Positions 46,633 through 54,114 of a stretch of 64,000 nt of DNA are shown piece by piece. Under the pieces are notes generated by a model, which was given only the letters and a program-made list of their open reading frames with translations, did no database searches and was not told where the DNA came from. The stretch comes from CAYWFU01 sp964457585 (lineage in GTDB: Bacteria > JACRDZ01). A program made the translations under genes and the position numbers. Position 1 is the first letter of the stretch. Every line of letters starts with the position of its first letter. The stretch spans positions 1 to 64,000 of the forward strand of contig CAYWFU010000005.1 in assembly GCA_964457585.1 (NCBI GenBank), written 5' to 3'.

Positions 46633-47670
46633 CTATGCTTCAACTTTTTTATGAAAAGATTGAATTTTTATTGCATTGTTATGTCCTTTAATTGCTCTTT
46701 TATCTAATTCAGCTAAAGATATTTTTTCAAAATATATTTCTAAAGCAGAACGATTATCCTTTAAACTTTTGATAATGCTTTCTCCGCAAATACGACCAGA
46801 TTCAATTCCATACCATATCCCATCGCCAGCTCTTCCCCAAAATCCTGCAGCTTCACCAGCAAAAAGTAAATTGTTTTGTCCTAAAGTATATTCTTTCCAG
46901 AGATCGTTAAAGAAAATTTTTTCCTCAGCAATAATTTCTCCTTTTAAATTAAATTCTTTTTTTAAAAAATCTAAATACGTATTTAAATTAATATCAATAT
47001 CAAATTTATCATTACACCCAGTACCAATTATCCATGTATCATCTTTGGGAACTGCCCACCTGAAAAATGATTCATTGTTCATAAAAAGATAAAAAAATTT
47101 ATTATCAAGATTTGATTTCCCTTTAAAACGATATTGTTTCCCTACTGCTTTTGTTGCTTTAGCATATTTTTCAGGAAAAACTTGTTGCAAAATTGTTGAA
47201 TTACCACCATCTGCAGCGACTAGATATTTACATGAAATTTCATGCTCAATAAAATTATTTTTATACTTTATTTTTATCCTACCCTCTTTGCTTGAGATAA
47301 ATTCTGTAAAATTGGCGTTAAATTTAATTTCTGCATCTGAATTTTTTGCCATCCATTGATCTAATCTCCCTCGATCAAAATTCCTATGAATATTTTTGGA
47401 ATTAATAATAAGTTTACTTTGATGATACACTTTTGGCCCTTCAATTCGATTTGGATAAGCGTAAACATCAGCAGGCATAGAAGGGTAAACTCTGTTTAAA
47501 ATATTTTCTCCCTCTCCTGTTACTAGCCCTGTACACAACTTTTGCCGTGGAAAACTTTCTTTTTCAAGAATAAGCGTTTTAATCCCTTCTTTTTTTAGAA
47601 CCATAGCGCAAGTTGAACCTGCTGGCCCTGCTCCAACAATAACTACATCATAAAAAAAGAAACTATCCAT
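46633..47670 (-). CDS. FAD-dependent oxidoreductase, geranylgeranyl-reductase-like
   Basis: 345 residues. The N-terminal GAGPAGSTCAMVLKKEG is the FAD fold, FDRGRLDQWM corresponds to the second conserved region, and AADGGNST plus GEAAGFWGRAGDGIWYGIESG give the GD motif. Geranylgeranyl-reductase-family proteins reduce isolated C=C bonds of polyprenyl chains. Related monooxygenases and halogenases share the fold. In this operon it may reduce selected double bonds or oxygenate the chain. Genes on both sides are about 14-46 nt away. Confidence 0.82.
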   Translation of the reverse strand: MDSFFFYDVVIVGAGPAGSTCAMVLKKEGIKTLILEKESFPRQKLCTGLVTGEGENILNRVYPSMPADVYAYPNRIEGPKVYHQSKLIINSKNIHRNFDRGRLDQWMAKNSDAEIKFNANFTEFISSKEGRIKIKYKNNFIEHEISCKYLVAADGGNSTILQQVFPEKYAKATKAVGKQYRFKGKSNLDNKFFYLFMNNESFFRWAVPKDDTWIIGTGCNDKFDIDINLNTYLDFLKKEFNLKGEIIAEEKIFFNDLWKEYTLGQNNLLFAGEAAGFWGRAGDGIWYGIESGRICGESIIKSLKDNRSALEIYFEKISLAELDKRAIKGHNNAIKIQSFHKKVEA

Positions 47671-47716
47671 TTATTATCTCCAAACTTTGTTATAGCTAAA
47701 AAGTATTGATATAAAT

Positions 47717-48922
47717 TTAATTTTTGAAGCTTCCAACAGCAATAGAACAACAATTCCCTGCAAAACCAAATGAATTTGAAATTGCAATATTAATATCGCA
47801 TTCTCTTGAATTGTTTGGAACAAAATCAATCTTTTCAAATCCTACAAGAGGTGTCTCAAAATTTAAAGTTGGTGGTATAAATTTATTTTTTATACTTAAA
47901 ACTGTTGCAATAAATTCCACTGCACCAGCAGCGCCTAAAGTGTGCCCAACTGCGGCTTTAATTGAACTAACATATAAATTTTCAATATTTTCATTAAAAA
48001 CTTTCAATATTGCTTTTGCCTCCATCTTATCGTTAAATTTAGTACCAGTTCCATGAGCGTTAATATAATTGACATCTTTTGGAGAAATTCCAGCATTTTC
48101 CAAAGCCATATATATTGACCGTGAAGCTCCTTCTCCATCAGGATCTGGTTGAGTATCATGGTAAGCGTCATTGCTTAATCCGTATCCAAGTACCTCTGCA
48201 TAAATATGAGCATTACGGTTTTCCGCATGTGATAATGATTCTAAAATTACAATTCCACTTCCTTCTCCAAGTATCAATCCATCACGATTGTTATCAAAAG
48301 GTCTGCAAACATTTTTCGTAATATTCATTAATCCACTAAAACCACTAAGGCTTAATGGGCTGATAATATCAACTCCACCAGCTAACATAACGTCACAAGT
48401 ATTATTTTGAATTTGGTCATATGCATATCCAAGGCTATTTGAACCAGATGCACATGCAGTATCAATTGATAATAAAGGACCTCTGAAATGATATTTTGAA
48501 GCAAGAATTGAGCCAGGAATGCAATGAGGGACAAATTTAAGCTGTTGTGTTGAAACAAAGTTTCCCATCATTTTTTCTTTTAAATAAAATTCCAAATTTT
48601 CAACACATCCAAGAGATGTAGCCATACTAATTCCAGCTCGTGATAAGTCAATTTTATCTAAATCAATTTTAGAATCTTTTAATGACTGGGCAGCTGATTC
48701 AACTATGAGATCCAGGCAATAATCATTTTCTTTTTTGTTTTTATTAAAAAGATTGTTTTCAATTATTGCCGCAGAGTTACTTCTAAATTTGCTAGCATCA
48801 AATCGATTAATATTACGAATCCCTGTTTTGTTTTTTTTCAATCCATCTAAAAATTCCGGAATATTATTTCCAATTGCGCATATAATTCCTAAACCTGTGA
48901 TTACAACGCGATTTTTTTCCAT
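47717..48922 (-). CDS. Beta-ketoacyl-ACP synthase, FabF/KSalpha type
   Basis: 401 residues with all three catalytic residues: Cys157 in DTACASGS, His290 in NAHGTGT and His327 in AAVGHTLGAAG. It performs decarboxylative condensation of malonyl-ACP. No malonyl transferase is encoded nearby, so housekeeping FabD is presumably shared, as in other type II systems. It lies 85 nt after the FabG-like gene at 49008 and pairs with the degenerate ketosynthase at 49766-50845. Confidence 0.93.
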   Translation of the reverse strand: MEKNRVVITGLGIICAIGNNIPEFLDGLKKNKTGIRNINRFDASKFRSNSAAIIENNLFNKNKKENDYCLDLIVESAAQSLKDSKIDLDKIDLSRAGISMATSLGCVENLEFYLKEKMMGNFVSTQQLKFVPHCIPGSILASKYHFRGPLLSIDTACASGSNSLGYAYDQIQNNTCDVMLAGGVDIISPLSLSGFSGLMNITKNVCRPFDNNRDGLILGEGSGIVILESLSHAENRNAHIYAEVLGYGLSNDAYHDTQPDPDGEGASRSIYMALENAGISPKDVNYINAHGTGTKFNDKMEAKAILKVFNENIENLYVSSIKAAVGHTLGAAGAVEFIATVLSIKNKFIPPTLNFETPLVGFEKIDFVPNNSRECDINIAISNSFGFAGNCCSIAVGSFKN

Positions 48923-49007
48923 TTTTTCGTCCTTTATAAATGTTAAAATCTATTTAAAAGCATGAACTGTGCTAATTTCACATCCATGCATATTGCTATT
49001 AGTAACA

Positions 49008-49763
49008 TTAAAATTGATAGCTTACTCCACCACCATCAACTATAATAACTTGTCCTGAAATATATTTTGCTTCATCGGAAGCAAGAAAAAGCGCAGCATT
49101 ACAAACTTCTTCTTTTGTCCCAAGCCGCTTAAGATTGGTTTTAAAAAGGATATCATTTATTACCTTTTCTCCAAGTGGTTTAATCATTTCTGTATCAATA
49201 AGTCCTGGAGAAATTGCATTAACTCTAACACCAAATTGGCTTATTTCCTTAGATAGTGATCTGGTAAATCCTATTACACCAGCTTTAGTAGCAGCGTAAA
49301 CAGCCTGTGCTTGACCAACTGGACGAAAAGCCATGAAAGAACTAAAATTTATAATTACTCCATTTTTTTTCTTCATTAAATAAGGTAATGCTGTTTTTGT
49401 ACAATTGAACAGTCCGTTTAAGTTTGTTTCAATAAGATCCTTCCAGTCATTTTGCTTCATCCCAGCAAGCATTCCAACTTTTAGAATTCCAGCATTATTA
49501 ATGAGAATATCAATACTTCTAAAATGTTCATAAATTTTTTTCATCATATTAGAAACCATTAAATAATCTGAGACATCGCATTGAAAAGATAAGCTTTTAC
49601 CACCTACTTCAGTAATCTCTTTTGTTAAATTTATAGCTTTATCTTTGCTATTTCGATAACAAAATGCAACATTACATCCTGCTTTAGCAAATTTCATACA
49701 TAATTCATGACCGATACCTCTTGTTCCACCTGTTATTACAATTGTTTTATCGTTAAAAATCAT
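49008..49763 (-). CDS. SDR-family 3-oxoacyl-ACP reductase-like protein
   Basis: 251 residues. TGGTRGIGHELC, NNAGILKVG, the Ser in NFSSFMAF and VYAATKAG (Tyr and Lys) are intact. ATG 49763 follows GAGGTG, 2 nt after the stop of the ketosynthase-like gene. A second FabG-like enzyme in the same operon implies distinct substrates, for example different chain lengths, or an oxidation step on the sugar or amine part. Confidence 0.88.
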   Translation of the reverse strand: MIFNDKTIVITGGTRGIGHELCMKFAKAGCNVAFCYRNSKDKAINLTKEITEVGGKSLSFQCDVSDYLMVSNMMKKIYEHFRSIDILINNAGILKVGMLAGMKQNDWKDLIETNLNGLFNCTKTALPYLMKKKNGVIINFSSFMAFRPVGQAQAVYAATKAGVIGFTRSLSKEISQFGVRVNAISPGLIDTEMIKPLGEKVINDILFKTNLKRLGTKEEVCNAALFLASDEAKYISGQVIIVDGGGVSYQF

Positions 49764-49765
49764 AA

Positions 49766-50845
49766 TTAGCACCTCGAAATTAATATTGAATTAAAGCTTC
49801 CACCATAAAATAATGAATTTGAAATAATAAACGATTGATTGTTATTTTTATTTATTGCAATAAATTCTTCATTTTCAGTTTCTAAAAGAGCAGCATATAA
49901 ATTTAGAGTTGATAAAATCCCCCACGGATTTCCTATACCCTTTAATGGCTTATGTATGCGAGTTTTGTCCCAGTTAGAATTAAACATTTTTGTTAACATA
50001 TTTTCTTCAATTTTTTCTATTTGACCATTTTCAGAATTCATGGAAATAATTCTAAATATATTTTCTATTGGGATATTTGCTGACTTTAAAACATTTTCTA
50101 TTATTCGAGAAAAATTAGATTTTATATTTTCAGAATTATCTTCAGTTTGAATATTTCCAGAGGAGCATGATTTTATTTCAGCAAGAATTTTTGCATTACG
50201 TTTTAAAGCATGCCCTTTATCTTCTAATACAAGCACACAAGCGCCTTCGAGTGAATTGTTTACTTCGTGGATATGGCTCTCCTGCTCACCCAAAGTAAGT
50301 GAAGTATTATCTATTCCCCCAGCTAAAATAATATCTGCTTTACCTGTTTTAATAAGATCAAATGAATAATTAATAGGACAACATCCAATAAGCATTGAAC
50401 TTACACCTTTTAGACCCAGCAATCTTGCAACTTTTCCAACCGCAGCGTTAGTAACTGTATTTGGAAATAAAAAAGGTGAAGCTTGCGCAGGTCCCTTTTC
50501 TAAAACATCCTTGAAATATTTATAAGTGGTTGCAAATGGACCCCATACAGTTGATAAAACTGCACCGACTCGACTTTCATTGATTTTGTCGACCATAATT
50601 TCTGAATCATCCATTGCAAGTTTAGCTGCAATAACACCATATTTGCAGTAATCATCCATGCGTCGACATGCATCAGCTCCAAAATATTCAGTTGCAATTT
50701 GGTCTAACTTTTCACTGGTTATTAAAATTTTATTAGCTTTTTTATAAATAATATCTCTTAATTCATTCTTCCCGATTGCACTAGAAATGGCAACGCCAAC
50801 ACCTGTTATGACAACCTGTTTTTGCCTTGTTTCATACTTATTCAT
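49766..50845 (-). CDS. Degenerate ketosynthase, chain-length-factor-like
   Basis: 359 residues from ATG 50845 (SD AAAGGG). A longer reading to 50902 would extend into the PIG-L gene. The thiolase fold is recognisable (VVITGVGVAISSAIG, KADIILAGGID), but the active site is lost. The ACxxG loop is replaced by IGCCPINYS (Cys155, Cys156) with about four residues deleted. The HGTGT segment reads MNSENGQ, and the GHxxG segment reads GIGNPWG with Asn306 for His. Such partners form heterodimers with a KSalpha and set chain length in type II PKS and aryl-polyene systems. Both histidines being absent rules out normal condensation. Confidence 0.82.
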   Translation of the reverse strand: MNKYETRQKQVVITGVGVAISSAIGKNELRDIIYKKANKILITSEKLDQIATEYFGADACRRMDDYCKYGVIAAKLAMDDSEIMVDKINESRVGAVLSTVWGPFATTYKYFKDVLEKGPAQASPFLFPNTVTNAAVGKVARLLGLKGVSSMLIGCCPINYSFDLIKTGKADIILAGGIDNTSLTLGEQESHIHEVNNSLEGACVLVLEDKGHALKRNAKILAEIKSCSSGNIQTEDNSENIKSNFSRIIENVLKSANIPIENIFRIISMNSENGQIEKIEENMLTKMFNSNWDKTRIHKPLKGIGNPWGILSTLNLYAALLETENEEFIAINKNNNQSFIISNSLFYGGSFNSILISRC

Positions 50846-50855
50846 TTTTTCCCTT

Positions 50856-51563
50856 TCAAAAATTAGCTTTTTGTATTTGAGCAATATATGAATGGCAATC
50901 ATTTAATAAAAATGCTTCAGCAAATCGTATACCGGGTAATGGCATAAAACATGCTCGATAACGATTAATTGATATAGCCATATGATCGTATCTGATTAAT
51001 GATATTTGACTTTTATGCTCTCTAATAGCTTTCAGTTTTAAACTCATTTGTTTAGTTATATTAACAATTATGTTCGGATTTAATGGAGACCAGATTTCAT
51101 AAGCACAAACCATACAATCAGTAATATCTTCAGCAGAACAAGCGAAAAGAATATTTGTTTTTTGATGATCAGGATGTATATCATTAAATATTGGTAAATA
51201 AACAATATCCGGTCTTTTCTGTTTTAATATTTCTCCAAGTGAATTTTTATATTCATCCCACGTATTATTAGAGCTATCAATAATATTAAAATAAAAACTA
51301 TCTTTAATACCTAATATCATATTTGATCTTTCCGCTTCTTCTTTTCTAATATTTAATAGTTCTTGAGAAAATGCTTTTCCGGGGATTCCTTTGCTTCCGT
51401 CAGTCATATAAATTACAGAGACCTGATCTCCAGCTTCGATATGTTTACATATAACTCCTGCGCACCCAATAATTTCATCATCCATATGAGGAGCAAGAAC
51501 AACAATGTTTTTACCTTCAGGTTTTTTTATTAATTTTGGCCAATTTATTTTCTGGTCTATCAT
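50856..51563 (-). CDS. PIG-L family deacetylase (LmbE-like)
   Basis: 235 residues. The zinc/catalytic PHMDDE motif (25-30) and HPDH (130-133) are intact, as in MshB, BshB and GlcNAc-PI deacetylases. It removes N-acetyl groups from GlcNAc-type sugars. With the glycosyltransferase two genes upstream and the BtrH-like acyltransferases, it suggests exposing an amino group that later receives a new acyl chain. Confidence 0.88.
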   Translation of the reverse strand: MIDQKINWPKLIKKPEGKNIVVLAPHMDDEIIGCAGVICKHIEAGDQVSVIYMTDGSKGIPGKAFSQELLNIRKEEAERSNMILGIKDSFYFNIIDSSNNTWDEYKNSLGEILKQKRPDIVYLPIFNDIHPDHQKTNILFACSAEDITDCMVCAYEIWSPLNPNIIVNITKQMSLKLKAIREHKSQISLIRYDHMAISINRYRACFMPLPGIRFAEAFLLNDCHSYIAQIQKANF

Positions 51564-51566
51564 AAA

Positions 51567-52625
51567 TTAATCCCTTTTAGCTTGAAAAAGATCGGTTTTA
51601 TATAAATCACAGCACCGGTAACATATAGGGAAAAGTTTTTTATTCAAAGCAGATCTGAAATTAGAAAATTTGTCACCATTCCATATAGTGAAAAAGTCCT
51701 CTTGATTAATATTTCCTGCAACAAAATCAGGGAAAGCTGAACAAGGGATAACATCACCATTTGGCTCAATCCAGAGAGATTTTGAAATGTTTTCGCATTG
51801 ATTTATACTTAATTTTGTGGGTTGTTCATAGTAATCCACAATATCTTCAAAATTTTTTAAAAAGTATGGAAAAAAACGGATATGAGAATCATTCCTTTTC
51901 CGGACGCTTAAAATATTATCTGCTAGTTTTTTAAGATTTATATTTCCTTTATCTTTTGGGAAAAAATCCGCTGAAGAAGGTTCATATCCAAAATAATTAC
52001 AAAATTGTTTTTTATAGCCAAAAATTTCTTGTTCAGAATAAAACATCATAAACTGAAATTCCATATAATCAGCTTCGATGGCATTTTTAATTTCGGAAAT
52101 TTCATCGAGCATTTCATAATTATATTCATTAATAACACAATTGAGTACAATCAAAGGTCGATGTTTTTTTTGTTTTTTAAGATTAATTAATCCATTAACT
52201 ATTTTTTGAAAAGTTCCATTCTTTCCGCGAATTCTATCGTGAACTGGAAGAATTCCATCTATAGAAACAATCAGCATATCTAATCTGCTGTCTAATATAT
52301 TTTTAATGTTTTCTTCAATAAGAATACCGTTTGAATTTACAATAGAAAACATATTTTTGGATTTAACAAACGCTATAATTTCCCATAGTTGCGGATGAAG
52401 AAAAGGCTCTCCACCCCAAAGATATACTGTGGGACGGCTGAAACCTGATATTGCTTCAATTACTTTTTTAATAGAATCGAATGAGAGATAAACTGGTGTT
52501 TTGCGCTTTTTTTGCCAGCACATTATACAATTTAAGTTACATTGATTGGTTAATGAAAAACCAATCATTCGTTTTGGATAAGGGATAAAGTCTAAATTGT
52601 TTTTATATTTTTCTAATATACGCAT
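51567..52625 (-). CDS. Radical SAM protein with SPASM-like C-terminus
   Basis: 352 residues. The cluster motif is Cys29-x3-Cys33-x2-Cys36 (QCNLNCIMC). The C-terminal region has ISKSLWIEPNGDVIPCSAFPDFVAGNINQ, then a CYRCC cluster, a SPASM/twitch signature for auxiliary iron-sulfur clusters. Such enzymes modify peptides, sugars or lipids. It lies between PIG-L and the glycosyltransferase (3- and 9-nt gaps). Its substrate is not evident. A dehydrogenation or epimerisation of the sugar unit is possible. Confidence 0.85.
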   Translation of the reverse strand: MRILEKYKNNLDFIPYPKRMIGFSLTNQCNLNCIMCWQKKRKTPVYLSFDSIKKVIEAISGFSRPTVYLWGGEPFLHPQLWEIIAFVKSKNMFSIVNSNGILIEENIKNILDSRLDMLIVSIDGILPVHDRIRGKNGTFQKIVNGLINLKKQKKHRPLIVLNCVINEYNYEMLDEISEIKNAIEADYMEFQFMMFYSEQEIFGYKKQFCNYFGYEPSSADFFPKDKGNINLKKLADNILSVRKRNDSHIRFFPYFLKNFEDIVDYYEQPTKLSINQCENISKSLWIEPNGDVIPCSAFPDFVAGNINQEDFFTIWNGDKFSNFRSALNKKLFPICYRCCDLYKTDLFQAKRD

Positions 52626-52634
52626 ATTTTTAAA

Positions 52635-53567
52635 TTACCTTGATTTTAAATTTATATAATCAAATGGATGAAAACGAAATAAGGATTCAAATGACTCAGG
52701 CTTAAAAGTAATCCCTTTGTTGCGACAATGAAATTCTTCCAGACTCATACCGCCACTTGTGAAATTTATATAATTTTTTATAAAGTTATTATCCGAATAT
52801 TTATTTTGCAAATATTTTAAATTTGAAGCTGTATCGGAAAGCATTTGATTCCTGGTTTTAATAATATCAAGATGAAAATTATATATATCAGGAAGATATT
52901 CAAAAATTGCTTTTGCTGTAAATAGTCTATACCCTAACTCAATATCTTCAGGTCCCCATCGAAAAAAGTTTGTATCAAAAAGACCAACTTTTAAAAGAAG
53001 GTTTTTATTGACAGATGAATTTCCGCCTGTAAAGCAGATCCATGTAATGCTAGAAAGATTTTTTTTAAATACAGTATCAACCATATCTAAATATAAATCT
53101 TTTTTTATATAATTATTAAGCACGGGAAATATTGAATAGTAATTTGAAAAAATATTTTGTGAGACATTATTAAAATCAGAAGAATTTATTCTGTATATTC
53201 TACCAAGTATTATTTTATCATTAGAATTGCGATGCTCCCTTAAATGAAGTTCTAAGAAATTAGCTGGAATAATTAAATCATCATCTAGAAAAACAATAAT
53301 TGAACCCTCAGACAGTGAAATCCCATTATTTCTTGCAATTGCCTGTCCGTAATTTTTTTGATGAGTTATTTTCAATGTGTAATCAACATTCAAGGAATCT
53401 AAAAATTCTTGAGTTCCATCACTTGAACCATCATTTATAACAATAACTTCATATTGTTCTTTAGAAAGATTCTGCTTCCCCAAACAAAATAAAATTACTT
53501 TTAATCGATCTAGTTTGTTATAAGTTGGAATAACTACTGAAATTTGAATATTATTTGTTTTTATCAA
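52635..53567 (-). CDS. GT2-family glycosyltransferase
   Basis: 310 residues. SVVIPTYNKLDRLKVIL, VINDGSSDGTQEFL, the FLDDDL DxD-like motif and GPEDIELGYRL give a complete GT-A inverting fold with an ED catalytic pair. No transmembrane segment. It is the second gene of the operon and probably adds a (GlcNAc-type) sugar to the product, in line with the PIG-L deacetylase downstream. Confidence 0.87.
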   Translation of the reverse strand: MIKTNNIQISVVIPTYNKLDRLKVILFCLGKQNLSKEQYEVIVINDGSSDGTQEFLDSLNVDYTLKITHQKNYGQAIARNNGISLSEGSIIVFLDDDLIIPANFLELHLREHRNSNDKIILGRIYRINSSDFNNVSQNIFSNYYSIFPVLNNYIKKDLYLDMVDTVFKKNLSSITWICFTGGNSSVNKNLLLKVGLFDTNFFRWGPEDIELGYRLFTAKAIFEYLPDIYNFHLDIIKTRNQMLSDTASNLKYLQNKYSDNNFIKNYINFTSGGMSLEEFHCRNKGITFKPESFESLFRFHPFDYINLKSR

Positions 53568-53590
53568 AATTATAGTCCTATATAATATTT

Positions 53591-53977
53591 TTATTTATTA
53601 ATAAAGCAATGAACAAAAGTCGCATCCGCTATTAATTCTTTCCCAAACGCAGCTGTTGTATGAGTTTTGTAAAATCCATTAAATGATTCTTTTAGAATAC
53701 TTGTAATAGAGATTGTATCTTCTGTCATATTTTTAATATTAAACTTAACATGAGGAATTGCAGCTAAAAAAACTTTCCCATGACTTTCTTTGTACGTATT
53801 TCTAAGCATTATTTCAGATAACTGTCCCATGACTTCTAACACAACAAAATTTGAGATCATATTTCTATAAATATCATTATTAGACAACTTTTTTATACCT
53901 TGAATTTTCCCTGGCTCTATGGAAATGATTCTATCAATCATACTAAATGGAAATTGTTGTTTAAGTTTTGTTATCAT
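53591..53977 (-). CDS. FabZ-like hotdog protein lacking the catalytic histidine
   Basis: 128 residues, the first gene of the operon. QQFPFSMIDRIISIEPGKIQGIKKLS follows FabZ, and VVLEVMGQLSE keeps the Glu (Glu48). But the GHFPxxP loop is missing and there is no His between residues 30 and 48. It may form a heteromer with the intact FabZ-like protein or bind a polyene. Paired dehydratase-type hotdogs are known in aryl-polyene clusters. The upstream leader is about 70 nt from the predicted promoter. Confidence 0.8.
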   Translation of the reverse strand: MITKLKQQFPFSMIDRIISIEPGKIQGIKKLSNNDIYRNMISNFVVLEVMGQLSEIMLRNTYKESHGKVFLAAIPHVKFNIKNMTEDTISITSILKESFNGFYKTHTTAAFGKELIADATFVHCFINK

Positions 53978-54052
53978 AATTTGTTGGCTTTTTTTAAATT
54001 ATTTAAACTATTATTAAAAATATTTTTTAATTTGATTTTTTAAATTTATATA

Positions 54053-54058
54053 ATTATA
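54053..54058 (-). promoter_or_regulatory. Perfect -10 element for the biosynthetic operon
   Basis: On the - strand TATAAT occupies 54058 to 54053. No TTGACA-like -35 exists 16-18 bp upstream, where the 11-bp tandem repeat lies instead. This layout implies an activator-dependent promoter. Transcription would start about 70 nt before the first ATG at 53977. Confidence 0.6.
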
Positions 54059-54067
54059 ATAACAAAA

Positions 54068-54089
54068 AGGTTACAGATAGGTTACAGAT
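54068..54089. promoter_or_regulatory. Tandem 11-bp direct repeat, predicted SARP-type operator
   Basis: AGGTTACAGAT occurs twice with no gap (54068-54078, 54079-54089). SARP regulators (winged helix plus BTAD) bind heptamer direct repeats with an 11-bp period, the nearest about 8 bp from the -10. Here it is 9 bp from TATAAT on the - strand. The adjacent regulator carries the matching domains. Confidence 0.6.
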
Positions 54090-54114
54090 TACAAAAAAAA
54101 TTAAAAAAAAACTT

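Noticed and set aside
49766..50902. The second ketosynthase as an active condensing enzyme
   Set aside because: Both histidines are replaced and the nucleophile loop is shortened.
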